Shown here in pieces: positions 26,560-35,662 of a DNA stretch of 64,000 nt (position 1 is the stretch's first letter; every line of letters begins with the position of its first letter). The notes beneath the pieces are model-generated. The model was not told the origin of the DNA. It searched no databases and saw only the letters and a program-made list of their open reading frames with translations. The stretch covers positions 1 through 64,000 of the forward strand of contig JABLXR010000006.1 of assembly GCA_013178015.1 (NCBI GenBank), in the 5' to 3' direction. A program made the translations under genes and the position numbers. The DNA is from Anaerolineae bacterium (GTDB lineage Bacteria > Chloroflexota > Anaerolineae > DRVO01).

Positions 26560-27676
26560 GGCAAGCTGCCGCCCCCAGAGCCTGAGCCAAGCCGGGGTCG
26601 TGAAACACCGAGCAGACCACCACCGGCATGTCCCTCGTCTCCGGCTGAGTGTGCAGTGTCTGCAGGATGGTCCAGCCGTCCTGCTGCGGCATCATCAGGT
26701 CGAGAACGATCACCGCCGGCTTCATCCGCCGCGCCATCTCCACCGTCAGCCTGGGATCGGGGACGTTGACCATCCGCCAGCCCGGGCTATCCGCCAGGTA
26801 GCGCCGGTAGAGCTCAGCCGCCGCCTGGTTGTCCTCCACCACGAGCACCAGCCGCGGCTCCTCCACCTTCACCCGCAACCCCAAGGTAATGTCCTCGCCA
26901 GCTGTCTCCAGGTGCCAACCCAGGTGCTGAGACTCGGCCAGGCCGTGCAGAGGGCGAAGCAGATCATCCGGCAGGGAGGCAGCGGAACGGAATCGTACCT
27001 GGATGCAGACCTCGCCCCCATCCTCTCCGGCGCGAAGTTCCACCCCGGCACAGTCGCACACCTGCAAGGCCATGCTCAGGGCCTGTACCAGCACCTGCCG
27101 CAGTAGACCCTCGTCGGCGCTGATGGCCGGAAGGGCGGCCAGCTTCGTCCTCAGTGAAACACTGCGCCGCCTGGCCAGGATGGTGACGGCCTGCAGCACT
27201 TGGCGCAGGACCGCGCCCAGGTCCAGCCGGCGCGGGTGAGAGACAACCTGCCGCAGTTCGGCCTCCCAGGCTTCTTCTTCGCTGCGCTCGGGAGCTCGGC
27301 CGGAGCTGTAGGTGGTCAGCACCTTGGCCAGCTCCGCCTCGGCCCGGCGGAGCTCGCGATACGCCTGGCGCTCCCCAACTCCGAGCTCATCGGCCACCTG
27401 CTTGACGGTCATCTCCTCGAGGTACCGGAGCGAAAGAACGTGGTAGCTACGGGCACTGTGGTCCGTAAACGACGTGGACCTGACGGGGCGCAGGCGTTCG
27501 ATGGCGCTCAGCAGGGTGCGGCGTAGGAGCTGGGCGCGCAACTCCAGGTCGGTCTGAACGGCGATGTCGGGCAGCGCGCCGGCCAGGGCCCCCTGGGCGA
27601 GAACGACGTTTTCGTAGAGGTGCTCGAGCGCATCGCGCACCTCCTGCGGTCGCACTGCCGATGGGCTTGATTCCAC
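26462..27676 (-). CDS. Response regulator 2: HTH, degenerate HATPase, receiver
   Basis: 404 residues from GTG 27676. Paralogue of the regulator at 11932. The helix-turn-helix region (about 105-150, RYLEEMTVKQVADELGVGERQAYREL) is sigma-70 region 4-like. The middle domain has SADEGLLRQVLVQALSMALQV, an HATPase N-box relic lacking the Asn, and no clean ATP lid. The receiver (about 278-395) has ED, LDLMMPQQDG and LKKPVS, so it should be phosphorylatable. A short Pro/Ser/Ala tail (CQAQPSSPISPAPATA) lies in the 98 bp shared with kinase 2 on the other strand. It is divergent from sugar operon 2 (gap 283 bp) and is therefore a candidate regulator of it. Confidence 0.87.
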   Translation of the reverse strand: MESSPSAVRPQEVRDALEHLYENVVLAQGALAGALPDIAVQTDLELRAQLLRRTLLSAIERLRPVRSTSFTDHSARSYHVLSLRYLEEMTVKQVADELGVGERQAYRELRRAEAELAKVLTTYSSGRAPERSEEEAWEAELRQVVSHPRRLDLGAVLRQVLQAVTILARRRSVSLRTKLAALPAISADEGLLRQVLVQALSMALQVCDCAGVELRAGEDGGEVCIQVRFRSAASLPDDLLRPLHGLAESQHLGWHLETAGEDITLGLRVKVEEPRLVLVVEDNQAAAELYRRYLADSPGWRMVNVPDPRLTVEMARRMKPAVIVLDLMMPQQDGWTILQTLHTQPETRDMPVVVCSVFHDPGLAQALGAAACLKKPVSRMELLTALERCQAQPSSPISPAPATA

Positions 27677-27708
27677 CGACTACCTCTGCCGGGAGCTCAC
27701 CTGCACCG

Positions 27709-27737
27709 CTCAGTATGTCAAAACATGTCAGACTGAG
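27709..27737. promoter_or_regulatory. Dyad in the divergent region, possible operator
   Basis: CTCAGT (27709-27714) and ACTGAG (27732-27737) form an inverted repeat, with an inner ATGT-caaa-ACAT palindrome. It lies between the divergent response regulator 2 and sugar operon 2, 33 nt from the regulator start. A TATAAG at 27774-27779 could be a -10 for operon 2, but no good -35 is visible. Operator function is an inference. Confidence 0.4.
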
Positions 27738-27959
27738 GCCAACACGGCCAACGACGGCCGATGTAGAATGCAGTATAAGGTTCCCAGCCCAGTAGCAGCA
27801 ACCGGCCTGCTCGAGGTGCCATCCTCATACCTGCCCGCAACGGGCGACGACGCGGCCGGTGAGAAAGGAGGGGTGCGCAACAGCCAGCATGATCCATACG
27901 GTACAGGGGTGCTTTGGTCAGATTGGGGACAGGCAGGTCCCAGACCGAGGAGGCGAACC

Positions 27960-29357
27960 GTGAGGGAGAACAGGCTTACGAGACGGTCGTTGTTGGCAAT
28001 GTCGCTGAAGGTGGGCGCCGGCCTGGGCGCCATGGCCGCACTTGCCGCTTGCGGGGCTGCCACGCCACCTGCCCCGTCAGAGGGCGCCACCTCGGCCCCG
28101 GCGGCTGAAGCCGCCACCCAGCCGCCAGCCGCGCCCGCGGAAAGGATTGTCCTGCGCTACACTTACGATGAGACCCCCGGAGAGACAACCTGGAACGCCA
28201 AGATCAAGGCGGACTACGAGGCGGCCAACCCCGGCATCGAGGTCCGTCCGGAGCCCTCAGTCGAAGGCTGGGTGGAGAAGACCATAGCCGCTATGGTCGC
28301 CGGTACCGCTCCAGACATTCTCATCGCTTGGGGTTCCATATTCGCGAGCTTCGCCTCGCGCGGCGGCTACGAGGATATCACCGACACGGTGAAAGCGTGG
28401 CCCGACTACGATGACTTCTGGCCCAACGCCATCAACGAGCTGGGCGTCATGGACGGGAAGATCTACGCCGTCCCTTACTGCTTCGACCCCGTGACCATCT
28501 TCTACTATCACGAGAAGCTGCTGGACGAGGCCGGAGTGCCTTACCCCAACGACACCTGGACGTACGATGACTTCATGCAAAGCTGCATCGCGCTGACCAA
28601 GAAGGATGAATCGGGGAAGGTCGTGCAGTGGGGGTTCAACGGCTCCGAGACCACCTCCAGCGGAGGCCTGGGCCGCGCAATGGCAGCCGTCTGGGCCTAC
28701 GGCGGCGACAAGTACAACGAGGACATGACCCGCTGCTTGCTGGCGGAGCCCGAGGCCCTGGAGGCGATCAACCTCTTTTGGAGGCTGAAATCGGAGTACC
28801 AGGCGTCGCCAACGCCCGAACAGATGGGTGGGATGTCCTACTACCAGATGTTCGCCAGCGGCCAATGCGCCATGCAGACCACCGGCCCCTGGGCGATCAC
28901 CACGTACCTCGAGATGATCCAGGATCCGGAGCTCGCCAATCAGTGGGAGGTGGGACCGCCCCCGAGCGGCCCGAAGGGCAGGTTCGCTGTCGGTTCTGGC
29001 AACCTCTGGGGTCTGTGGAGTGGCGGCCAGCATAAGCCCGAGGCCCTGGCGCTGCTGCGGTTCATGACCGACCCCGACCGGGCAAAGGAAGTGGGTAGCA
29101 TCGCCAACCGAGTGCCTGCACGCAAGTCGGCGGCAGACTCGTTCGGCGATCCCGACAAGAGGCCCGAGAATGAGTCCGTGTTCCCGGCTGCCTTGGAGTA
29201 TGCCCTCCCCATCAAGTACCATCCCACGAAGGATGCTGAAGTGAGCGACATCATCGCCACGGCCTGGGAGGAGTTCATGATCCTAGAGAAGCGCACGCCT
29301 GAGGAAGCTTTGACCGAGGCATGCGCCAAGGTGGACAAGCTGCTTCAGGAGGGTTAG
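27960..29357 (+). CDS. Sugar ABC transporter substrate-binding lipoprotein (operon 2)
   Basis: 465 residues from GTG 27960, chosen because GAGGAGG lies 6 nt upstream and it starts directly at a Tat-like signal (RENRLTRRSLLAMS) with lipobox LAAC. The open frame extends upstream to 27768 without sense. The mature domain is a family 1 sugar-binding protein (LRYTYDETPGETTWN, GTAPDILIAWGSIF, FASGQCAMQTTGPWAI). First gene of an operon with two permeases, two GH4 glycosidases, an MttB-like protein and a methyltransferase. Confidence 0.92.
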   Translation: MRENRLTRRSLLAMSLKVGAGLGAMAALAACGAATPPAPSEGATSAPAAEAATQPPAAPAERIVLRYTYDETPGETTWNAKIKADYEAANPGIEVRPEPSVEGWVEKTIAAMVAGTAPDILIAWGSIFASFASRGGYEDITDTVKAWPDYDDFWPNAINELGVMDGKIYAVPYCFDPVTIFYYHEKLLDEAGVPYPNDTWTYDDFMQSCIALTKKDESGKVVQWGFNGSETTSSGGLGRAMAAVWAYGGDKYNEDMTRCLLAEPEALEAINLFWRLKSEYQASPTPEQMGGMSYYQMFASGQCAMQTTGPWAITTYLEMIQDPELANQWEVGPPPSGPKGRFAVGSGNLWGLWSGGQHKPEALALLRFMTDPDRAKEVGSIANRVPARKSAADSFGDPDKRPENESVFPAALEYALPIKYHPTKDAEVSDIIATAWEEFMILEKRTPEEALTEACAKVDKLLQEG

Positions 29358-29372
29358 CCCCGTAGGGTAACA

Positions 29373-29408
29373 GCCATGCACTCCACTGCCGGTCGTGGAG
29401 TGCATGGC
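29373..29408 (+). promoter_or_regulatory. Intercistronic stem-loop, binding protein to MalF (operon 2)
   Basis: A perfect 14-bp stem, GCCATGCACTCCAC (29373-29386) with GTGGAGTGCATGGC (29395-29408), and an 8-nt loop. It starts 15 nt after the binding-protein stop and ends 40 nt before the permease start. Expected to stabilise the upstream mRNA or reduce read-through. Confidence 0.85.
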
Positions 29409-29448
29409 CGTCGTTCAGCAGAAGCACAAGACCACACGAGGAGCGGCA

Positions 29449-30381
29449 ATGGCGACTGGAGTGCCACAGGCCCGCGCCCGCCTGGGAGTCCGGCGGCTGA
29501 AGCAGGCGCAGCAGGAGAACGCCGCTGGCTATCTGTTCATCTCCCCCTGGCTGGTCGGGTTCTTCGTGTTCACGGCCGGGCCCATGGCCATATCGCTGGG
29601 TCTCAGCCTGCTGAAGACAGACCTGCTGCGACCGTCCACTTTCGTCGGGCTCGACAACTTCGTGGCGTTGGTGGACGACGAGCTCTTCTGGAAGAGTCTG
29701 CGGAACACTGCCTACTACTCGCTCTTCAGCGTGGCCCTGGGGATGCTAGCCTCTCTGGCCCTGGCTTTCGTCATGAACGTGCGCCTCAGCGGTATCCGCC
29801 TCTTTCGGACCATCTACTACTTGCCCGCCGTGCTCCCCAGCGCTCCCGTCGCCATCCTCTGGCGCCAGATATTCAACCCGGAACGGGGGCTGGCCAACTA
29901 CCTGCTCGACCTGCTGAACCTTCCGCCGCAAAAGTGGATATACAGCGAGCGGCTGGCCCTGCCCTGCCTTATCGCCATGAGCCTGTGGGGGATCGGCTCC
30001 AGCCTGATGATCTACCTGGCCGGCCTGCAGGGCATTCCCACCGACCTCTACGAGGCAGCCCAGATAGACGGCGCAGGCTGGTGGCCCAAGCTCCGACGGG
30101 TCACCCTCCCCATGCTCTCGCCCACAATCTTCTTCAACTTGATCATGAGCATCATCGGCTCCTTCATGGTCTTCACCGCCTCTTACGTCATGACTCAGGG
30201 TGGCCCGAACAACGCGACTCTCACCTACGTGCTCTACCTCTACAACAGCGCTTTCCGCTACTTCAAGTTCGGCTATGCATCGGCGCTGGCCTGGGTGCTC
30301 TTCTTTGTCGTCCTGGGCCTGACGGCACTGGTCTTCCGGTCTTCTCCCATGTGGGTCTACTACGAGAGCGAGCTGCGCTAA
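29449..30381 (+). CDS. Carbohydrate ABC transporter permease, MalF type (operon 2)
   Basis: 310 residues from ATG 29449 (GAGGAGCGGCA upstream). An alternative upstream start at 29395 lies inside the stem-loop and is unlikely. Six membrane segments beginning AGYLFISPWLVGFFVFTAGP, and an EAA loop (TDLYEAAQIDGAGWWPKLRRVTLPMLSPT). Pairs with the MalG-type gene 19 nt downstream. Confidence 0.93.
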   Translation: MATGVPQARARLGVRRLKQAQQENAAGYLFISPWLVGFFVFTAGPMAISLGLSLLKTDLLRPSTFVGLDNFVALVDDELFWKSLRNTAYYSLFSVALGMLASLALAFVMNVRLSGIRLFRTIYYLPAVLPSAPVAILWRQIFNPERGLANYLLDLLNLPPQKWIYSERLALPCLIAMSLWGIGSSLMIYLAGLQGIPTDLYEAAQIDGAGWWPKLRRVTLPMLSPTIFFNLIMSIIGSFMVFTASYVMTQGGPNNATLTYVLYLYNSAFRYFKFGYASALAWVLFFVVLGLTALVFRSSPMWVYYESELR

Positions 30382-30400
30382 GGGCGGTACCGACATCGAG

Positions 30401-31321
30401 ATGAACAGAGCGACGGAAGCAACGGTGCAGGCACCAGCATCAGTCAGACGGGCCCCGCTCATCGCTGCCTGGGGCAGCCGCCGGGTCCGCCGGGCTGCGG
30501 GCCGACTAGCGCTCTACTTGGTGCTGGCGGCCGGATCGGTAGTGTTCCTCCTGCCCTTCTACTACATGCTCAACATGGCCGTATCTACTCCCGCTAGCAT
30601 TGGCAAGTACCCGCCCGACTGGATCCCGAGACCAATCATGCTATCCAACTTTCCCGAAGGTTGGGTGGCTTACTACAATTTCACCAAGTACCTCCGCAAC
30701 ACCCTTCTCATTACCAGCGCGACACTGGTGGGCCAATTGGTGTCCTGCACGCTGGTAGGCTACGGCTTCGCCCGCCTGCGTTTCTATGGAAGAGGGGTGT
30801 GGTTCGTCATTCTCCTCAGCACCATGATGCTACCCAGCCAGGTCACCCTCGTCCCCCAGTACGTCATCTTCGCCAAGCTGAAGTGGGTCAACACCTACAA
30901 GCCGCTCATCGTCCCGGCCTACTTCGGCAGTGCTTTCTACATCTTCCTCCTGCGGCAGTTCTTCATGACTCTGCCACGCGACCTCGATGACGCCGCTCGG
31001 ATAGATGGGTGCGGCTACTTGAGCATCCTGCTCCGAGTGCTGCTGCCCCTATGCAAACCCCCGCTCATCGCTGTGGGCGTCTTCTCCTTCGTCAGCCACT
31101 GGAGCGACTTCTTCGGCCCCCTCATCTACCTCAACGACCCGGAGAAATGGACCCTCGTCCTGGGCACCACGGCTCTGGTAACCTCCTGGGGCCACACCTT
31201 CATCCACATGGGCTACGTGATGGCGGTGACCACTCTCGTGGTTGTCCCCGTCCTGGTCATATACTTCTGGGCCCAGCGGTATTTTATCGAGGGGATCACG
31301 CTTACAGGTGTGCGCGGCTAG
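30401..31321 (+). CDS. Carbohydrate ABC transporter permease, MalG type (operon 2)
   Basis: 306 residues. A basic N-terminus (RRVRRAAGR) precedes six membrane segments, with an EAA loop at about 198-230 (RDLDDAARIDGCGYLSILLRVLLPLCKPPL). It ends in the MalG-typical QRYFIEGITLTGVRG. No ATPase subunit is encoded in the operon. Confidence 0.93.
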   Translation: MNRATEATVQAPASVRRAPLIAAWGSRRVRRAAGRLALYLVLAAGSVVFLLPFYYMLNMAVSTPASIGKYPPDWIPRPIMLSNFPEGWVAYYNFTKYLRNTLLITSATLVGQLVSCTLVGYGFARLRFYGRGVWFVILLSTMMLPSQVTLVPQYVIFAKLKWVNTYKPLIVPAYFGSAFYIFLLRQFFMTLPRDLDDAARIDGCGYLSILLRVLLPLCKPPLIAVGVFSFVSHWSDFFGPLIYLNDPEKWTLVLGTTALVTSWGHTFIHMGYVMAVTTLVVVPVLVIYFWAQRYFIEGITLTGVRG

Positions 31322-31422
31322 CGCGCCACGACCAACGCTACCCACGCTTCGATCCGTGCGCCGGGTAGGAGTTCATGGATCACCAGTGCGCGCTCATCAA
31401 CACTTTCTAGGAGGCAAGCGTT

Positions 31423-32709
31423 ATGGGGGCTAGGACGGTGAAGATCGTGCTCATCGGCGCCGGCAGCGCCAGCTTCGGCCTGGGCACCCTGCGCGATATC
31501 GTGCAGAGCCCCGAGCTCACCGGGTCGCAGGTGGCCCTCGTTGATCTGAACCAGCAGGCGGTGCAGGACATCGCCCGGCTGGCCCAGATGATGAGCGACG
31601 CCGTCGGGGCCGAGCTGAGCATCATGGCGACCACCGAGCGACAGGAGGCGCTGCCCGGCGCCGATTTTGTGATTGTCTCCATCGAGCGCGACCGAGAGCG
31701 GCTCTGGCAGCTGGACTTCCAGGTGCCTGTGAGACACGGCATCAAGCAGGTATTGGGCGAGAACGGCGGCCCTGGCGGGCTCTTCCACTCGCTGCGGAAC
31801 ATCCCGCCGCTGCTCGCGATCGCCCGCGACATGGAACGCCTGTGCCCCCAAGCCCTGATGGTCAACTTCAGCAATCCGATGAGCCGCCTGTGCCTAGCGC
31901 TGGCACGCTACACTCACGTTTCCTTCGTTGGCCTGTGCCATGGCGTGCATAACCACCGCACCCGTCTGGGCCAGATCATGGACTACGATGCTGCCGACAT
32001 GGTGCCGCTCGCCGCCGGTATCAACCACTTCACCTGGATCCTGGAGCTACACAGCGGGAGCACGGGCGAGGATCTCTACCCGCTGCTCCGTGAGCGCAGT
32101 GCTACTTACGATCCCAGCTTCCTTCCCCTCAGCCGCTACCTCTTCGAGAAGGTGGGACTGTTCCCCTCGCCCGGGTGTGACCACGCCGGGGAGTACCTGG
32201 GCTGGGCCTGGCAGTTTGTCGGCCTCAAGGGGCCAGACCTGGAAGGGAGCGAGCGCTACCGCAACCAGCTCTGGGAGCGGATCGGGCGCCTCCTCGGGGG
32301 CAAGGAAGAACTGGGCGACCTGGTGACCAGGCGTTCCGGTGAGCGAGCGGTCGACATCATCAGCGCCATGGCCTCAGGGAAGGGGGGCTATGAGTGGGCC
32401 GTCAACCTCCCCAATCGTGGCCACATCGAGAACCTCCCCGACGGCGTCATCGTGGAGGTGCCGGCCACGGTCAGCGCTGGCGGCATCCACGGAGTGCACG
32501 TGGGCGCGCTTCCAGAAGGGGCCGCGGTGCCCCTGCGCCAGCAGGCGGCAGTCCAGGATCTCGTGGTCGAGGCCGGTGTGACCGGTAGCCGGCAGGTAGC
32601 ACTGCAGGCGCTGCTAGCGGACCCGGTGGTGCAGGATGCGCGCGCGGCCGAGGTTGTGCTCGACGAGCTCCTCGCCGCCCAGGCGGACTACCTGCCTCAG
32701 TTCGCCTAG
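31423..32709 (+). CDS. Glycoside hydrolase family 4 enzyme (operon 2, first copy)
   Basis: 428 residues. GH4 enzymes hydrolyse glycosides by an NAD+- and Mn2+-dependent oxidation/elimination at C3, in the cytoplasm. Seen: the NAD-binding GAGSASFGLGTLRDI at residues 12-27, NFSNPMSR (metal/substrate Asn), GLCHGVHN with the Cys and His of the metal site, and INHFTWI. The NHFTW pattern is nearest to the alpha-galacturonidase/alpha-glucosidase branch rather than the 6-phospho-beta-glucosidases, but substrate cannot be fixed. AGGAGG precedes ATG 31423. Follows the permeases, so it probably cleaves the imported sugar. Confidence 0.88.
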   Translation: MGARTVKIVLIGAGSASFGLGTLRDIVQSPELTGSQVALVDLNQQAVQDIARLAQMMSDAVGAELSIMATTERQEALPGADFVIVSIERDRERLWQLDFQVPVRHGIKQVLGENGGPGGLFHSLRNIPPLLAIARDMERLCPQALMVNFSNPMSRLCLALARYTHVSFVGLCHGVHNHRTRLGQIMDYDAADMVPLAAGINHFTWILELHSGSTGEDLYPLLRERSATYDPSFLPLSRYLFEKVGLFPSPGCDHAGEYLGWAWQFVGLKGPDLEGSERYRNQLWERIGRLLGGKEELGDLVTRRSGERAVDIISAMASGKGGYEWAVNLPNRGHIENLPDGVIVEVPATVSAGGIHGVHVGALPEGAAVPLRQQAAVQDLVVEAGVTGSRQVALQALLADPVVQDARAAEVVLDELLAAQADYLPQFA

Positions 32710-32819
32710 GCTCCGCCGCCGGGCCTACCGATCAGCCGAGGACTGGTCCTCACCATGACCACAGGGATGATGCGCACGCCTGTGACGCCCTGGCCGCCTC
32801 AACTGCGTTGGAGGATCCG

Positions 32820-34223
32820 ATGGTATCGCTGACCGGCTCACTGCCGAAAGTACTGACCGACCACCAAATCGCCAGCATGCACCAGGCCGCACTGGACGTG
32901 ATCGAGCACGTCGGCCTGGCAGTATCCCATCCCCACTTGTTGGCCGCGCTTGCCGGCCAGAGTGGCGTAGACATCCGCGAAGGCCGCGTGTACGTGTGCG
33001 CCCCATTGGTGGACGACATCGTCACCGAGACATGCCGGCGAGCCCGGGCGAATGCCCCGTCGGACGGGCAGGGCGTTCGCATCTTCACCACCGGCCACGC
33101 CAGCCACATCTTGGATCCATACAGCAGGACGATGCGAGAGATCACCACCGCCGATCTGGAAGAGGCCGCCCGGTTGGCAGAAGCGCTCTGCGGCAGAGGA
33201 GTGCTGGGCGGGGCCCCCGGGTTCCCCTCCGACACCCCACCTCATCTCAGGCAGATTAAGCAGTTCAAGATCACCCTGGAGAACTGCCGCTCCCGCGGCC
33301 ATCCCGGGCCGGACCTGATCCCCGAGGCAGAGCTTATCCGCGAGATGTGCCGCGTCGTCGGTGCCGACTTCCACACCGGCGTTCACGTCATCAGCCCCCT
33401 GAGGCTCGAGGGCAACGAACTCGACATCGCCATGCACTTCGCGGCCGACGGCCTCTCCGTGCCGGTCGGCACCATGCCCACTGCGGGCGTCACTGCGCCG
33501 ATACGGCTGCCAGCGCTGTTCGTGCAGGCCATGGCAGAAGCCATTGGCGGCTGCGCCATCCTCCGGCTCGCGGGCCTGGAGCACGCCAGCTTCTGGGTGA
33601 ACGCCTACCCGGCCGACATGCGCTCCCTCAATCTGGTCTACGGCAGCCCCGAGCACATCCTCTGCGACCTGATGCAGTTAGCCATCAATGGCTGGTACGG
33701 GCTCGCCACAGCCGCCAAGGGCCTGATAACCATGGCAAAGGAGCCCGACATGCAGGCCGCCACCGACGGAGCCATGCATACTGCAGCCCTCATGCTCGCC
33801 GGGGCCACCACCATCTCGGGCGCTGGCGCCCTGTCTCACGACGAGGCCTACAGCCCAGAGAAGCTGATGATTGACTGCGAGATCGTCGAGTACGTCCAGC
33901 GACTGCTGCGAGGGTTCCCGTTCGAGCTCAGCCCCGCCCTGGAGGAGGAGATCGCTCAGGGCATTGCAGCGGGCGGCTTCGCCGGACTAGAATCCACCGT
34001 CAGGTCTTACAGGGATGTCTACTGGCTGCCCAGGCTCTTCACTCACGATCTGCTTGGGCAGTGGCAGCGCGAGGGCGCCCCATCCCTCCGGGATCGGGCG
34101 CGCGCCGCCATGGAAGAGGCCGTCAGGGGGTATGACTACGCCCTGCCGGCCGAGCAACAGAGCGAGTTGGACCGCATCTACACCTGGGCCGAGGCCCATC
34201 TCATGTCTCGAGTGCAGCAGTAG
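32820..34223 (+). CDS. MttB superfamily methyltransferase, non-pyrrolysine type
   Basis: 467 residues from ATG 32820 (GGAGG 5 nt upstream; an in-frame TTG at 32808 overlaps that site). It matches the trimethylamine:corrinoid methyltransferase TIM-barrel family: LTDHQIASMHQAALDVIEHVG near the N-terminus, SRTMREITTADLEEAARLAEAL, and a C-terminal AEEAHLMSRVQQ-like helix. The frame reads through with no in-frame amber codon, so it is the pyrrolysine-free branch, whose known members demethylate glycine betaine, proline betaine or carnitine onto a corrinoid protein. No corrinoid protein or methyl acceptor enzyme is adjacent. It sits between two GH4 genes in a sugar operon, an unusual setting. Confidence 0.85.
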   Translation: MVSLTGSLPKVLTDHQIASMHQAALDVIEHVGLAVSHPHLLAALAGQSGVDIREGRVYVCAPLVDDIVTETCRRARANAPSDGQGVRIFTTGHASHILDPYSRTMREITTADLEEAARLAEALCGRGVLGGAPGFPSDTPPHLRQIKQFKITLENCRSRGHPGPDLIPEAELIREMCRVVGADFHTGVHVISPLRLEGNELDIAMHFAADGLSVPVGTMPTAGVTAPIRLPALFVQAMAEAIGGCAILRLAGLEHASFWVNAYPADMRSLNLVYGSPEHILCDLMQLAINGWYGLATAAKGLITMAKEPDMQAATDGAMHTAALMLAGATTISGAGALSHDEAYSPEKLMIDCEIVEYVQRLLRGFPFELSPALEEEIAQGIAAGGFAGLESTVRSYRDVYWLPRLFTHDLLGQWQREGAPSLRDRARAAMEEAVRGYDYALPAEQQSELDRIYTWAEAHLMSRVQQ

Positions 34224-34241
34224 CATCACAGGAGCGCGATA

Positions 34242-35615
34242 GTGCCAGCGAAGAAGATCGTGTGCTTAGGAGCAGGAAGCCGCTACTTCCTCGGGGCTCT
34301 GCCCGACATCCTGGTGTGCGAGCCCCTGGCGGAGAGCGAGATCACCCTCTATGACATTGATCAGGACAAGGTGCGGCTGCTACAGGCCCAAGCTACCTTG
34401 TGGGCCGATGCTGCCGGCACCGGCATGCAAGTGCGCGCCTGTGACGACCTGGCCGATGCCGTAGACGGAGCCGACTTCGCCGTCTCTTCCATCGGCGGCT
34501 CCGGCGTCTCCGGTAGGGGCATCGCCAGCACGAGCTTCCACATGCATGATATCGTCATTCCGGCTCAGTATGGCATCTACCAAATCGTGGGCGACACCGC
34601 CGGCCCGGCCGGCATGATGATGGCGCTGCGGAGCATACCGGCGTACATCACCATCTGCCGGGAGATGGAGCGTCGCTGCCCCGAAGTCATCTTCCTCCAG
34701 CACTCGAACCCGATGGCCGCCGTCTGCCGGGCCGTGAGCAAGTACACCTCCATCACTATCGTCGGCATCTGCCACGGGGTGCAGAACGGGATCAGGAGCC
34801 TGGCGCAGCTTCTGGCCACCGAGCCTGAGGAGCTTGAGGTGGTGTGGATCGGGACCAACCACTACCACTGGTTCACCAGCATCCGACACCAGGGGCGTGA
34901 TGTCTACGACGCGGTGCGCCGACTCCTGGCCGAGCGAGGCGCTCCTTCCGGTGGCATCATGACTCAGAAGCTCTCTGACATCTACGGGTACCAGATCGTG
35001 TATCCCCACGATGATCACATCATCGAGTTCTACCCCTTCCTGGCCCAGGTGCGTTCCGAGGCCGAGATGCCCTACGGTCTCAGCCTGCGGCTCGGGGGTT
35101 TCACGCTGGAGGAGGCGAGGCGGGCTTTATCAGTTCAGATGAGTGATGAAGAGCATCGGTCGCAGCGCCAGGCCGATCTGGGCGACTATGCCCATGACCT
35201 GGCCGGGGTCACCCTGCCACCGGCCCCCACTAGTCCCTTACGGGGCGAGGGGCTAGGGCAGCTCATAAGCAGCATCGCCGCCGGCTCTCGCAATGTCTTC
35301 ATCGTGAACGTGCCCAATCAGGGCGCAGTGATCAACCTCCCGGCCTACGCCATTCTCGAGCTCGAGGGCGTCACCGACTCCACCGGCGTGCGCCCCATCG
35401 TCGTGGGAGAGGCGCCCATGCCCCTGATGGGCCTACTGCAGAAGCGCATCGCGTGGCAGGAGATGGTGGTGGATGCGGCGGTGAAGGGGGATCGAGGCCT
35501 CGCTCTGCAGGCGCTGCTGCTCGACGAGATGGCCATTCCGCCGGAGAAGGCCGAGGCTATGCTGGACCAGTTGCTCCAGGCCTCCAGACCCATGTTGCCC
35601 GCCTTCTTCGCCTGA
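34242..35615 (+). CDS. Glycoside hydrolase family 4 enzyme (operon 2, second copy)
   Basis: 457 residues from GTG 34242 (AGGAG upstream). GH4 marks: CLGAGSRYFLGALPDI (NAD site), QHSNPMAAVC, GICHGVQNG (metal-site Cys/His), and TNHYHWF. It is only distantly similar to the GH4 protein two genes upstream, so the two probably act on different linkages or sugars of one substrate. The stretch around residues 320-335 (TLPPAPTSPLRGEG) is a Pro-rich insert of uncertain meaning. Spaced 18 nt from the MttB-like gene. Confidence 0.85.
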   Translation: MPAKKIVCLGAGSRYFLGALPDILVCEPLAESEITLYDIDQDKVRLLQAQATLWADAAGTGMQVRACDDLADAVDGADFAVSSIGGSGVSGRGIASTSFHMHDIVIPAQYGIYQIVGDTAGPAGMMMALRSIPAYITICREMERRCPEVIFLQHSNPMAAVCRAVSKYTSITIVGICHGVQNGIRSLAQLLATEPEELEVVWIGTNHYHWFTSIRHQGRDVYDAVRRLLAERGAPSGGIMTQKLSDIYGYQIVYPHDDHIIEFYPFLAQVRSEAEMPYGLSLRLGGFTLEEARRALSVQMSDEEHRSQRQADLGDYAHDLAGVTLPPAPTSPLRGEGLGQLISSIAAGSRNVFIVNVPNQGAVINLPAYAILELEGVTDSTGVRPIVVGEAPMPLMGLLQKRIAWQEMVVDAAVKGDRGLALQALLLDEMAIPPEKAEAMLDQLLQASRPMLPAFFA

Positions 35616-35662
35616 CCGCTGGGCAGTAACACGGAGCAGAAGACGAGGTCAACAGCACCAAC

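Noticed and set aside
32820-34223. In-frame amber codon (pyrrolysine) in the MttB-like gene
   Set aside because: The frame is open across the whole gene without TAG; it belongs to the non-pyrrolysine branch.
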